A stretch of 64,000 nt of DNA from Pusillimonas sp. T7-7 (GCF_000209655.1 NC_015458.1:3819606-3883605); one strand, 5' to 3'; positions 10,305 through 18,850 are shown, counted from the stretch's first letter. Translations and numbers: made by a program. Notes: generated by a model from the letters alone, not told the origin.

Positions 10305-10595
10305 TTAGAGAGTGCTCACGATCTTCCAGTTCAGCAAGTCGGCAGAAGTGACCGCGTACCGGTTGCCAAAATGTTCGATGTCGGCGTAGGTCAGGCCGTT
10401 TGATTGGGTATGAGCGCGTACCGAGAAGCCACCGCCGAAGCCCGCCTTGATCGATTTTTGAATATGTAAATCGGCATTTGAGACCGGTGCGCCGTTCGTG
10501 TTCTTGTCTTGCGCGGCACTGGCAACGCCCGGCAACAGAATACAGGCTGATGCCGCTGCGCAGCCCTTGACGAAATCTCTACGCTTGATGTCCAT
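10305..10595 (-). CDS. Small Tat-exported protein encoded with LodA/LodB homologues
   Basis: A 96-residue protein starting MDIKRRDFVKGCAAASACILLPGVASAAQD. The KRRDFVKG twin-arginine motif, a hydrophobic stretch and an Ala-x-Ala site at about residue 28 form a clear Tat signal. The mature part (about 68 residues) has no cysteine, contains a GFGGGFSVRAH segment and ends in LLNWKIVSTL. I do not recognise the family. It is the first gene of the operon, 30 bases before the LodA-like gene, which lacks a signal of its own. The small protein could therefore be an export escort or a subunit, as MelC1 is for tyrosinase in Streptomyces, or a substrate. These roles are hypotheses. Confidence 0.75.
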   Translation of the reverse strand: MDIKRRDFVKGCAAASACILLPGVASAAQDKNTNGAPVSNADLHIQKSIKAGFGGGFSVRAHTQSNGLTYADIEHFGNRYAVTSADLLNWKIVSTL

Positions 10596-10909
10596 TTTTC
10601 ATCGCTCCTTGGTTTTAGCGCTTGCTGCTTCGGGCGCTGCGTTGCACAGATCATCGTACAAATGGCGTTATCGTGCAACCAAATTTATACAAAAGATGGT
10701 TTGGGGAGGGGGAGGTGATCCGCATAAAGGTAAGGCCCAACTGCGCAATATTTGGCCACGTGGAGTCATGTCATATTGACAGAACTCGGCAATAAATATA
10801 TCGTACGATCTATCTTTAGACCGTATTTCTATGAAATCCATGGCTGTCATGGTTATCCTTCTCTATTCTGAAACCGAGGGCAATCTTGAACAATTCCGAG
10901 GGCGGGGCG
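10596..10909 (+). promoter_or_regulatory. Divergent intergenic region with ATCGTAC-type repeats
   Basis: This 314-base gap separates the Tat/LodA/LodB operon from the PadR/reductase operon. It holds ATCGTACA (10653-10660), ATCGTGCA (10670-10677) and the perfect palindrome ATCGTACGAT (10800-10809). The palindrome sits inside an A/T-rich stretch that probably contains the promoter of the PadR gene. The repeats are candidate operators; which regulator binds is unknown. No gene is supported here. Confidence 0.4.
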
Positions 10910-11443
10910 ATGCACCGCCGTGGCGATCGCTTGACGAGCGGACGCAAATTCAATACCGAAGAGCTGCAGCTGATGCTGCTTTGCTTGTTGAATGGTGTGC
11001 CCGCGCATGGCTACGAGCTTATAAAACGCCTGGACGATATCTCGCACGGCTATTACAGCCCAAGTCCTGGTGTGCTGTATCCGGCGCTGGGCCAATTGGA
11101 GTCCCTTGGTTTCGCGCAGGTGGAACTCAGCGGCAAGCGAAAAACCTACCAAATCACCCCAGCGGGGCAGGACCATTTACAGACGCATGCCGAGCGTGCA
11201 CAGCGGCTTCATGCCATATTGCAGCACGCAGCCAAAAAAATGCTGTGGATGAAGCAGGCGGAAGAAAGCGAAGCGGACGCGGCACAGGCTACGGGTTGGC
11301 TGCCGGAATTCGTTGATGCGCGCAAGTCGCTTAAAGCGGCCTTGTTGATGCAAAGCCAGGCTGGCCATGCCGAGCAACGCCGTATTGTTGCCATATTGCA
11401 GCGTGCGACCCAAAAGATCCTGCAAGCATCCGGCAAGCAATAA
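10910..11443 (+). CDS. PadR-family transcriptional regulator, YqjI-like
   Basis: A winged-helix repressor of about 177 residues. ELQLMLLCLLNGVPAHGYELIKRLDDI followed by YYSPSPGVLYPALGQLESLGFAQVE and the TYQITPAGQDHL wing is the PadR DNA-binding domain. The C-terminal helices, including RRIVAILQRATQKIL, match Escherichia coli YqjI, which controls the adjacent yqjH in response to iron and nickel. The His/Cys-rich metal extension of YqjI is absent here; only a few basic and His residues precede the domain. ATG 10910 is used with TTG 10886 as alternative. The next gene is a YqjH-like reductase 29 bases downstream, which supports the YqjI reading. Confidence 0.87.
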   Translation: MHRRGDRLTSGRKFNTEELQLMLLCLLNGVPAHGYELIKRLDDISHGYYSPSPGVLYPALGQLESLGFAQVELSGKRKTYQITPAGQDHLQTHAERAQRLHAILQHAAKKMLWMKQAEESEADAAQATGWLPEFVDARKSLKAALLMQSQAGHAEQRRIVAILQRATQKILQASGKQ

Positions 11444-11472
11444 GGCTGCCACAGAAATTTTAAAGGACCCCA

Positions 11473-12285
11473 ATGACCACAGACAGTTTGGAAGTACAAA
11501 AGGTACAGCATCCCATCAAAGTGCGTGCGCTGACGGTAAAGCGCACGGTCGAATTAAGCCCTTCGATGCGGCGTATCACTTTAACGGGCGATGACTTAGC
11601 GGGGTTTCTCTCGGCTTCGTTTGATGATCACTTGAAGCTGATGGTGCCGGATACGCAAGGGGCCGAGCTCAATATGCCGGTGGCGGGGCCCGCCGGCCTG
11701 GTCTTTGAAGAGGGCAAACCCAAGCCGGCCATGCGCGATTACACGCCGCGCCGCTATGATCCTGCCACCAATGAGCTGGATATCGATTTTGTGTTGCATC
11801 ACGCAGGGCCTGCAACAGATTGGGCGGCTCAGGCAGAGCCGGGGCATGTTGCGGGTATTGCCGGGCCGCGTGGTTCTTTTCTTGTTCCCACGGCTTTTGA
11901 CTGGCATTTGCTGATTGGCGACGAAACCGCCATACCGGCGATTGCTCGTCGGCTGGAAGAGCTGCCGGCTGCGTCCAAGGCCATTGTGATCATCAAGATC
12001 AAGTCCGATGCCGCCAAGCTTGAGCTGTCCAGTCAGTGCCAGCTTGATGTCCAATGGGTGAACAAAGCCAGCGCCGCTGGCGAGGGCATGGGGGCGTTTG
12101 AATCTGCGGTTCGCAACATCACTTTGCCGGAAGGTGAAGGCTATGCTTGGGCGGCAGGGGAATACAGTGAAATCAAGGCGGTTCGGCAAGCTCTGACGGA
12201 AGAGCTCGGTATTGACAAAAGCCGTATTCGTGCGGCCAGTTACTGGCGCAAGGCAGCGTCCAATACGCAAAAGCATTTCGATTGA
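11473..12285 (+). CDS. Siderophore-interacting protein, YqjH/ViuB-type ferric reductase
   Basis: A 270-residue cytoplasmic NAD(P)H-dependent FAD reductase that releases iron from ferric siderophores. RRITLTGDDL and RDYTPRRYDPATNELDIDFVLH form the FAD-binding domain. GIAGPRGSFLVPTAFDWHLLIGDETAIPAIARRLEELP and the terminal WAAGEYSEIKAVRQALTEELGIDKSRIRAASYW are the SIP family C-terminal domain. It is cotranscribed with the PadR regulator just upstream and lies within an iron-uptake block with a TonB receptor and PiuC. Function by family is firm; the siderophore is unknown. Confidence 0.92.
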   Translation: MTTDSLEVQKVQHPIKVRALTVKRTVELSPSMRRITLTGDDLAGFLSASFDDHLKLMVPDTQGAELNMPVAGPAGLVFEEGKPKPAMRDYTPRRYDPATNELDIDFVLHHAGPATDWAAQAEPGHVAGIAGPRGSFLVPTAFDWHLLIGDETAIPAIARRLEELPAASKAIVIIKIKSDAAKLELSSQCQLDVQWVNKASAAGEGMGAFESAVRNITLPEGEGYAWAAGEYSEIKAVRQALTEELGIDKSRIRAASYWRKAASNTQKHFD

Positions 12286-12361
12286 AGCCTGGTCGGCAGC
12301 ATTACGGCCGGAAATAGGCTCCAGGGTTCGACTTGCCAGACCATGCCGGTTTTGAAGTGGC

Positions 12362-13447
12362 CTATGCCGCCCACAGAACTGAATGGTCAATGTCGGCCAA
12401 TGTTCTGCAGCCGCACTGAACCATGGCCATTTCGAATTCCGTTCTAATAATATGCAAGACATGCGCCACACCCGACGGGCCGTTTACCGCCAGGCCATGG
12501 ATGATGGGGCGGCCCAGCATGACGGCTTTGGCGCCCAGCGCCAGTGCCTTCAGCACGTCGGTGCCGCGCCGTATGCCGCCATCGAGCAGCACGGGCGTGC
12601 TGCCGGCAACAGAGATAATCGATGGCAACGCGTTTATGGTTGGCGGCGTCGTGTCCAGCACGCGACCGCCGTGGTTGGAAACAATCAAACCTGCCGCCCC
12701 GGCCAAGATGGCGCGGCTGGCATCATGCGGCGACAGAATGCCTTTGATCAGAACGGGTAGACGCGTTTGTTCAATGGCCCACTCGATGTCGCTCCAATCG
12801 TGCAGGCCGGAAATGTGCGGGCTTTGAAACAGAGACGCTCCGGCGGCAACGGAAAGGCCTTGCGCAGGCATAGGCCGGCCGCACAGGTTGACGGCCGAGA
12901 TATGGCTGGGCAGTGCGAAGCCCGCCCGGTGCTCGGCATTGCGGCAGCCATTCAGCGCCGCATCGACGGTAATGACCAAGGCCCGGTAGCCGGCTGCTTC
13001 GGCACGCCGTATCAGGGTCAGGCTGTCGGCTTGATCGGCTTGCAGATAAAGCTGGAACCAAAGAGGTGCGGACGAGGCCTGAGCGATGTGCTCCAGAGAA
13101 AGACTGGACAAGGTACTGACCACCATGCCCGCGCGCATGGCAGAGGCCGCCAGGGCGCTTGCTTGTTCGCCTTCGGGATGAGCTAGCTTCTGATAGGCGA
13201 CGGGTGCGATCAGTATGGGGTAGTCCAGCGTGGCGCCAAATAAATCAAGAGCTGTGTTGCCGCCTTGCATGGAGCACAAGTGGCGGGGTGACAGCTGGAT
13301 GTCGGCAAACGCTTGCTGGTTGCGGGCAAAAGTGTACTGGTCCGCCGCACCGCTTTGCACATATGCCCATGTTTCGGGGCTTAAGATCTGCTTGGCCAGC
13401 GCCTCGTAATCGGCCAGGCAAGTAGGGGGTGCGGCATCCTTGGTCAT
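12362..13447 (-). CDS. FMN-dependent alpha-hydroxy-acid oxidase/dehydrogenase (LldD family)
   Basis: A 361-residue flavoenzyme oxidising an L-2-hydroxy acid such as lactate, glycolate or mandelate. Conserved FMN/substrate residues are visible: PILIAPVAYQKLAHPEGE, WFQLYLQ, ALVITVDA, LPVLIKGILSPHDA with the FMN lysine, IVSNHGGRVLDTTPP with the catalytic histidine, and LLDGGIRRGTDVLKALALGAKAVMLGR. No transmembrane stretch is seen, which suits a soluble oxidase (lactate or glycolate oxidase type) rather than membrane LldD. The exact substrate cannot be set. It faces the YqjH-like gene and follows the PiuC gene on the same strand by 34 bases. Confidence 0.88.
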   Translation of the reverse strand: MTKDAAPPTCLADYEALAKQILSPETWAYVQSGAADQYTFARNQQAFADIQLSPRHLCSMQGGNTALDLFGATLDYPILIAPVAYQKLAHPEGEQASALAASAMRAGMVVSTLSSLSLEHIAQASSAPLWFQLYLQADQADSLTLIRRAEAAGYRALVITVDAALNGCRNAEHRAGFALPSHISAVNLCGRPMPAQGLSVAAGASLFQSPHISGLHDWSDIEWAIEQTRLPVLIKGILSPHDASRAILAGAAGLIVSNHGGRVLDTTPPTINALPSIISVAGSTPVLLDGGIRRGTDVLKALALGAKAVMLGRPIIHGLAVNGPSGVAHVLHIIRTEFEMAMVQCGCRTLADIDHSVLWAA

Positions 13448-13481
13448 GGCATTCTTTATGTGTGATTGATGACAGAGGGCG

Positions 13482-14162
13482 TCAGGTGTTGGCCCAGCGG
13501 CGTACCAGGTTGTGATACACGCCAGACAAACGGATGATCTCGCTTGCGTCTGCGTTCTTTGCTGTCAGGGCCTGTATGGAGCCGTCAAGCTCATATAGCA
13601 AGGCTCTTTGGGCGTCGTCCCTGACCATGCTTTGCACCCAGAAGAAGGCCGCATAACGGACGCCTTTGGAAACGGGGTTGACCCTGTGCAGGCTGGTGCC
13701 CGGGTAGACAACGATGTGGCCGGCGGGCAGCTTGACTGATCGCGGCCCATAGGTGTCGTTGATGACCAGCTCACCCCCCTCGTAATCTTCTGGGTCAGAC
13801 AGAAAGACGGTGGCGGAAATATCGGTACGCACGTATTCCTGTGTGGTGGGAATCGTGCGGATGGCGTTGTCGATATGGTCGCCGTAGGTTTCGTTCTGGG
13901 CGTAGCGATTCAGCATGGGCGGCAAGATGCGCAAAGGCAGGGTTGCCGATATAAAAGTCGGGTGCTGTGACAGCTGCGACAGAACCAGGTCGCCAATTTG
14001 CTGGGCCAGCGGGTCGGCGGCATCGAGCTGGGCATTCCGTTTTTGCAGTACGGCCAGGTGGCCCGCCGTTCCCTTGCCGTCTTTCCAGTTTGCTTTTTCA
14101 AGGCGCTCGACGATCTGCCTGGCGGCCTCTGTCGAGATGATGTCTGGAATGCTCAGCAACAT
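13482..14162 (-). CDS. PKHD-type Fe(II)/2-oxoglutarate hydroxylase, PiuC/YbiX-like
   Basis: A 226-residue dioxygenase. RYAQNETYGDHIDNAIR supplies the His-x-Asp metal pair, PGTSLHRVNPVSKGVRYAAFFWVQSMVRD supplies the distal His and the 2-oxoglutarate arginine, and TDISATVFLSDPEDYEGGELVI is typical of the YbiX/PiuC group. In many proteobacteria this gene sits next to a Fiu/PiuA TonB receptor, exactly as here, and is iron-regulated; its substrate is not established. A hairpin terminator separates it from the receptor gene upstream, so it may be expressed by read-through or from its own promoter. Confidence 0.93.
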   Translation of the reverse strand: MLLSIPDIISTEAARQIVERLEKANWKDGKGTAGHLAVLQKRNAQLDAADPLAQQIGDLVLSQLSQHPTFISATLPLRILPPMLNRYAQNETYGDHIDNAIRTIPTTQEYVRTDISATVFLSDPEDYEGGELVINDTYGPRSVKLPAGHIVVYPGTSLHRVNPVSKGVRYAAFFWVQSMVRDDAQRALLYELDGSIQALTAKNADASEIIRLSGVYHNLVRRWANT

Positions 14163-14205
14163 GCTTGCCGCTCCTTATATGGGGTTAACAGGCTTTGAAC
14201 GCACA

Positions 14206-14234
14206 TAAAAAAGGCGAGCGGTTATCGCTCGCCG
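14206..14234 (-). terminator. Rho-independent terminator after the TonB receptor gene
   Basis: On the minus strand GGCGAGCG, a five-base loop and CGCTCGCC are followed by six T residues. It lies 19 bases past the receptor stop codon and upstream of the PiuC-like gene. Confidence 0.85.
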
Positions 14235-14252
14235 CTACGTCATTATCGCGTA

Positions 14253-16472
14253 TTAGTCGTAACGGTAGGTAGCCGTCAGCATGTAAGAGCGCCCGGCGCC
14301 CACGTTGGCGAAAATTCCTACGTGCGAAGCGTCGTACAACTCGGTGTCGGAGATGTTGTTGACGTTCAACTGCAGTGCGAACTGTTTGTTGATGTCGTAA
14401 CGCGCCATGGCATCGTAGCGTACATGGGACGGCAGGGTCATGGTGTTGGCGTCGTCAACATAGCGCTCGCCCAGGTAGGAAACACCACCGCCCACGGTAA
14501 ACTGCGGGTGGACTTTGTAGGTGGTCCATAGCGTGGCGCTTTGCTTGGCAATGAACTTCATCTGATTGCCATCGTAGTTGTTTCGCCCGTTCTGGTATTC
14601 AAGCGTTTTGGGATCAAGATAGGTATAGCCTGCCCAGATGTCCCATTGCGGGGTAATGGAGCCTGTCAGGCCCAGTTCTATGCCTCGCACCCGGTTGTTC
14701 CCGGCCAGCGTCACGTCTCCGGTAAGGGGGTCGGTGGTGCGTGCATCGGTTTTCTTGGTCTCGAACAAGGCGGCGGTGAACGACAGGCGGTCATTCAGGA
14801 AGTCCCACTTGGTGCCCAGTTCCCAACTTCGGCTTTTTTCAGGTTCCAGGTCGCGCACCGCCGCGCCGCTGGCTGCGCCGTCCGCACCCCCGGCCTGGCC
14901 CAGGTTTTCACCGCTAGGGTTGGACGATGTTGCGTACGACAGATAAATGCTGCCGTTGGGCGCCGGCTTGTAGACCAAGCCCAATTGATAGTTCAGAAAG
15001 TTGTCTTTGCGTGAGTCTTCGGTGTCGTCGACTTTGAAGCTGTCGTAGCGCAAGCCCAGATTGACCGAGAATTGTTCGTTCAAGTCTATGGTGTCGAGCG
15101 CGTAGATGGAGGATGTTTTGATATTGCCCGCGCTTTCCTTGGGGCCGCGCGTAATGTTGTAGTTGTAGTATCGGCCAGGATTCGGGTTGTACAGGCTATC
15201 TCTATCGCTGCCGGGCAGACCCGACATGGATTTCGAATAGATGTCTTCCTTGCTGAACTCGATGCCCGCTGCAAAGTTATGTTTGAGCGTACCGGTGTTG
15301 AAACTGCCGAACAGATCGGTTTGATTGATCAGGGTTTCAGAGCTGCGCCAGCGCGCACGATCGCTGCGGGTGAACTGTACGCCGGGCCCTTCGGTGCTGC
15401 AAGGTGCGCCGTCACCTGCATCGCAGTTATCGAATGATGGGCGGGTCATCAGGTAGTGATTGAGCGTTTTGCCGTAGCGGGTGGTATTGCGCACGGTAAC
15501 GTTGCTGCTGATGTCGTGTTCCAGTTGCGCGGTGGCCATGTCGAAGACGTTTTCCCGGAAATCCACGTTGTGGCGGCCATAGAAATTGTCGCGGTCGACA
15601 TTGGGTGGCGTTGTGCGGCCGGGGTTGGCATCGTTTTTGAAAGGTATGCCCAGGTCGGGCATGTCGTTATTTTCGATATGCGAGTAGCTCAGTGTGACCC
15701 GCGTTGGCGTGCCCAGCCCAAATGCTATTGAAGGCGCAATACCCCAGCGATCTACGGTAACGCCGTCTCGGCCAGGTACGTCGCCACCCATTTTCATCAT
15801 GTTCAGGCGGAAGGCGCCCGTATCGGAAAAGGCGATGTTGCCGTCGGCGGTGGTGCGCCATTGATCCGCGTTGCCGTAACCGGCCGATACCTCGAAGAAG
15901 TCGTCGGGTTTTGGAGTTTTGGTTTGCAGGTTGATGCTGCCGCCGGTGCCGCCACGGCCGGTATAGGCCGAGCTGGGGCCCTTGATGACTTCGATGGATT
16001 CCAGGTTGAAGGTTTCGTGGGAGCCGCGGCTATAGTCGCGCAGGCCATCAACGAAGATGTCGGTACTGGCTTCGTAGCCACGAATGAACGGACGGTCCCC
16101 CACTGGCGTGCCGCCTTCGCCCGAGCCCAGGGTAACGCCCGGCGTGGTCCTCAGGACGTCTTGCAGCGAAGTTGCGCCACGGTCCTCAATGAGTTGTTCC
16201 GAAATGACGTTGATCGTGCGGGGTGTGTCCAGCAGGGGAGCTGTAAATTTGGGAGAGCTGATGACGTCGGGAGTTTTATAGTCGCTGGCCTGGCCCTGAA
16301 CCGTCACCGGGTCCAGTGTGGTCGCGGTATTCTGCGCGAAAGCGGGGTTGATGGCCAAGGCTCCGCCCATCACCGCTGATGCAAACATGGACTTGCGAAA
16401 TGCGCCTTCGAAGGACTCTTTTGGAATCAGGCAATTGGATTCCCGATGGTCTGGCACCGTTCCTGCTGACAT
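14253..16472 (-). CDS. TonB-dependent catecholate-siderophore receptor, Fiu/PiuA-like
   Basis: A 739-residue outer-membrane receptor. After a long N-terminal region and signal (ASAVMGGALAINPAFA) comes DPVTVQGQ as the TonB box area and a plug domain with TPRTINVISEQLIEDRG, TTPGVTLGSGEGG, FIRGYEASTDIFVDGLRDYSRGSHETFNLESIEVIKGP and YTGRGGTGGSINLQTK. A 22-strand barrel ends in GRSYMLTATYRYD with a terminal aromatic pair near the end. The plug sequence is that of Fiu-type receptors for iron-catecholates. Its neighbour PiuC/YbiX is the standard partner. Control by iron is expected, but no convincing Fur box was found. The two-component genes transcribed divergently may regulate it. Confidence 0.93.
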   Translation of the reverse strand: MSAGTVPDHRESNCLIPKESFEGAFRKSMFASAVMGGALAINPAFAQNTATTLDPVTVQGQASDYKTPDVISSPKFTAPLLDTPRTINVISEQLIEDRGATSLQDVLRTTPGVTLGSGEGGTPVGDRPFIRGYEASTDIFVDGLRDYSRGSHETFNLESIEVIKGPSSAYTGRGGTGGSINLQTKTPKPDDFFEVSAGYGNADQWRTTADGNIAFSDTGAFRLNMMKMGGDVPGRDGVTVDRWGIAPSIAFGLGTPTRVTLSYSHIENNDMPDLGIPFKNDANPGRTTPPNVDRDNFYGRHNVDFRENVFDMATAQLEHDISSNVTVRNTTRYGKTLNHYLMTRPSFDNCDAGDGAPCSTEGPGVQFTRSDRARWRSSETLINQTDLFGSFNTGTLKHNFAAGIEFSKEDIYSKSMSGLPGSDRDSLYNPNPGRYYNYNITRGPKESAGNIKTSSIYALDTIDLNEQFSVNLGLRYDSFKVDDTEDSRKDNFLNYQLGLVYKPAPNGSIYLSYATSSNPSGENLGQAGGADGAASGAAVRDLEPEKSRSWELGTKWDFLNDRLSFTAALFETKKTDARTTDPLTGDVTLAGNNRVRGIELGLTGSITPQWDIWAGYTYLDPKTLEYQNGRNNYDGNQMKFIAKQSATLWTTYKVHPQFTVGGGVSYLGERYVDDANTMTLPSHVRYDAMARYDINKQFALQLNVNNISDTELYDASHVGIFANVGAGRSYMLTATYRYD

Positions 16473-16794
16473 ACACTCTTCCCTTTATTTTCAGATCACA
16501 GATATAGAAAATGCAGGCCGATCGGTCTGCATCATTGGTCAAATTGATGGCCCAAATCCTGGGTGGTGCTGATGGATGCGTGTTGTTGCCACGCAGTTTA
16601 TTTCTGGACTCGCGTTGCGAAATCAGGTCAAATCAGCCCTTACCCTAAGAATAAGATTGGTTCGCATTAGTATTCTATGATTGGGCCTGTCAAGTCAGCG
16701 TCAAGTTTTTCTTGATGTCGGCCAGGTTCCGTTCCGGTATTGCATGTGACAAAGCCACGCTGGTCCGGGGCAATGAATTTTTCTTGAAGTGTTT
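16473..16794 (+). promoter_or_regulatory. Divergent region between TonB receptor and response regulator
   Basis: This gap of 322 bases must carry the promoters of both flanking genes. A weak A/T-rich half-palindromic stretch near 16655-16680 resembles a degenerate Fur site but falls well short of the consensus. I see no gene or RNA in it. Confidence 0.3.
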
Positions 16795-17502
16795 ATGGAT
16801 AGAGATAGCGCTTATTACTCTGCGTATTCCATTTTGGTGGTCGAGGACGATGCAGCATTGGCGGGCAATGTACTGACGGCGCTGACTCTGGAAGGATTCC
16901 TGGTGGATGCCGCCTATGATGGCAATATGGCGATTCATGCGCTGGCCGAAAGGAAATTCGATCTGTTGGTGCTCGACATCGGCCTGCCGGGAAAAGATGG
17001 CTATCAGGTACTGACTCATCTGCGTGAAACACTGCGGTCCGAGGTTCCTGTTATTCTTCTTACTGCAAGGGGGAGCCTGGAAGATAAGAAAACCGGATTT
17101 ACCGTGGGGGCGGACGACTATCTGACCAAGCCGTTTGCGCTGGAAGAGCTGGTTTATCGGATCAAGGCTTTGCTGCGCCGCGCTGACAGCACTCCGGGAT
17201 TTTGGGTTGAGCTCAGTCATGGGGCGCTGCGTATGTCTATACGCAATCAGCAGGTCTGGATAGATGGCAGAGAAGTGCATCTTCCCAAGAAAGGCATGCT
17301 GATACTCGAGCTGCTGTTAACGCATCCGGGGCGTTTGATCAGCCGCGAGAGTCTGGAGCGCGCGTTGTGGAGAGACGAAGTTCCGAACTCGGACGCCTTG
17401 CGCAGCCAGGTGCATATTCTTAGGCGCACGCTTGCCGCTCATGGATATACAGGCATAGAAACAGTCAGTGGCAGCGGATGGCGCTTAAGTGATACGAAAT
17501 AG
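16795..17502 (+). CDS. OmpR/PhoB-family response regulator
   Basis: A 235-residue two-component regulator. The receiver domain has the acidic pair in ILVVEDDAA, the phospho-acceptor aspartate in LLVLDIGLPGKDGYQVL, the switch threonine in ILLTARG and the lysine in [13 protein letters not shown]. The C-terminal winged helix (residues about 140-235) includes LPKKGMLILELLLTHPGRLISRESLERALW and the SQVHILRRTLAAHG recognition helix, ending VSGSGWRL. ATG 16795 with GAAG just upstream is preferred over GTG 16789. Its stop overlaps the histidine-kinase start, so the pair is coupled. Divergence from the siderophore receptor suggests, but does not prove, a link to iron uptake. Confidence 0.92.
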   Translation: MDRDSAYYSAYSILVVEDDAALAGNVLTALTLEGFLVDAAYDGNMAIHALAERKFDLLVLDIGLPGKDGYQVLTHLRETLRSEVPVILLTARGSLEDKKTGFTVGADDYLTKPFALEELVYRIKALLRRADSTPGFWVELSHGALRMSIRNQQVWIDGREVHLPKKGMLILELLLTHPGRLISRESLERALWRDEVPNSDALRSQVHILRRTLAAHGYTGIETVSGSGWRLSDTK

Positions 17503-18850
17503 CGTGCCTAAAAATAAAGGAGCTAGTCAAAGTAAAGGGAACAATCAGCATTCACTGGTGTTTCGCTTTACTTATGCGCTGACGGCATTAGTCTGGGTTT
17601 CCGTCCTTGCAGTGTGTTTTTCTGCTTATGAAGTTCAGAAGAACATGGGCGAACGCATGATCGATCACCTTGTGGAAGCTGAAGCCCTGAGGCTACAAAC
17701 CAAGAAATCACAAGAAGGCGACAACTGGGAGCCGGCTTTCGAACGACAGCTGGGGCCCAATATGCACGCCTGGGGCGAGAGCGATGCGGCGCCTTCCGCT
17801 GTGATGCCTGCTGTATTGCGCACACTGCCTCTGGGCCTGAGTCACCTACACGCACAGGGCGAGGTGTGGCATGTCATGGTCGTGGAAGCCCGGGATGGTC
17901 GGCTGTACGTGACATACGATGCCCAAGACGCCCAGGCGCTGTCGGGAAAATTCGGCTGGGCCTTGCTGGCTATCGCCGCCTTTTTCATGGTCCTGTCTTA
18001 TCTGTGCGCTCGTCTGCTTGCTAGATGGGCTGTGCAACCCATACAGGCGGTTACGGCGCATTTGACGCGCTGGGCGCCAGGGCGTCCGCGCATGCTTGGC
18101 CTGGCATCAAATGAAGGTGCGCAACTCACCGAAGCCTTCAATAGAATGCAGGATCGCATCGATCAGGCCTTGGCCGATCAGAAGGAGTTTTCTTCCAACT
18201 TCAATCACGAGATCAGGAAGCCGCTTTCGCTGATAAGAACGGACGCTGAACTAGGCAAGCTCGAGGTGATGCCGACAGATAAGGTTGTTTTGCGATTTGA
18301 GCGCATCATGCGCTCGATCGATGAAATGACTGAAAGCCTGGAGGCCACCTATTACCTGGCCCAGTCGGAACATGGTCAAACCGAACTGACGTCCATATGC
18401 GACTGCGTCAATGATGTGTTTGTCAGTACGGAGTCCGAAGCGGCGTCCAGGGGGCTGATTCTGCATAATCGAGTAGACAAGCAGCACGCCGAAGAGCTGA
18501 ATCGCCATATGCTGATGACGGTCATCAGGAATATAGTTCGTAATGCGATTGCGCATGCCGCGCCCGGCACGTTGGAAATTGCTTCTGCCGGCCATGGCCT
18601 TGTGTTCAGCGACGACGGCCCTGGCGTTAGTCAAGTCGACGCTCCACACTTGTTCGACAGGTACTACAGTACGCGTCGATTCGATGTGACTCCTGGTGAA
18701 GAGCGAGCGCCCCGCCAGGGGGAGGTGGGGCTGGGCCTTGCCATTGCAAAGCGCGTCTGCCTTGTGCAGGGGTGGGGGCTGGAAATCGCCGGCAACTCAA
18801 AAAAAGGGAAGGGCTTGACTCTGGTTTTGTCGTTTGGGCCGCAAGCCTAG
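17489..18850 (+). CDS. Sensor histidine kinase
   Basis: Partner of the response regulator, whose gene it overlaps by 14 bases. The 453-residue protein has two transmembrane helices (about 25-50 and 153-175) bounding a periplasmic sensor of about 100 residues. A HAMP-like linker follows, then a phospho-acceptor region FSSNFNHEIRKPLSLIRTDAEL with the active histidine, an N box (MTVIRNIVRNAIAHAAPG) and G boxes (VFSDDGPGVSQ, GEVGLGLAIAKRV). The start is GTG 17489; GTG 17504 is an alternative. The signal is unknown. Confidence 0.9.
   Translation: MIRNSVPKNKGASQSKGNNQHSLVFRFTYALTALVWVSVLAVCFSAYEVQKNMGERMIDHLVEAEALRLQTKKSQEGDNWEPAFERQLGPNMHAWGESDAAPSAVMPAVLRTLPLGLSHLHAQGEVWHVMVVEARDGRLYVTYDAQDAQALSGKFGWALLAIAAFFMVLSYLCARLLARWAVQPIQAVTAHLTRWAPGRPRMLGLASNEGAQLTEAFNRMQDRIDQALADQKEFSSNFNHEIRKPLSLIRTDAELGKLEVMPTDKVVLRFERIMRSIDEMTESLEATYYLAQSEHGQTELTSICDCVNDVFVSTESEAASRGLILHNRVDKQHAEELNRHMLMTVIRNIVRNAIAHAAPGTLEIASAGHGLVFSDDGPGVSQVDAPHLFDRYYSTRRFDVTPGEERAPRQGEVGLGLAIAKRVCLVQGWGLEIAGNSKKGKGLTLVLSFGPQA

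Noticed and set aside
16650..16685. Possible Fur box before the TonB receptor
   Set aside because: Only a few bases fit GATAATGATAATCATTATC; match too weak to call.
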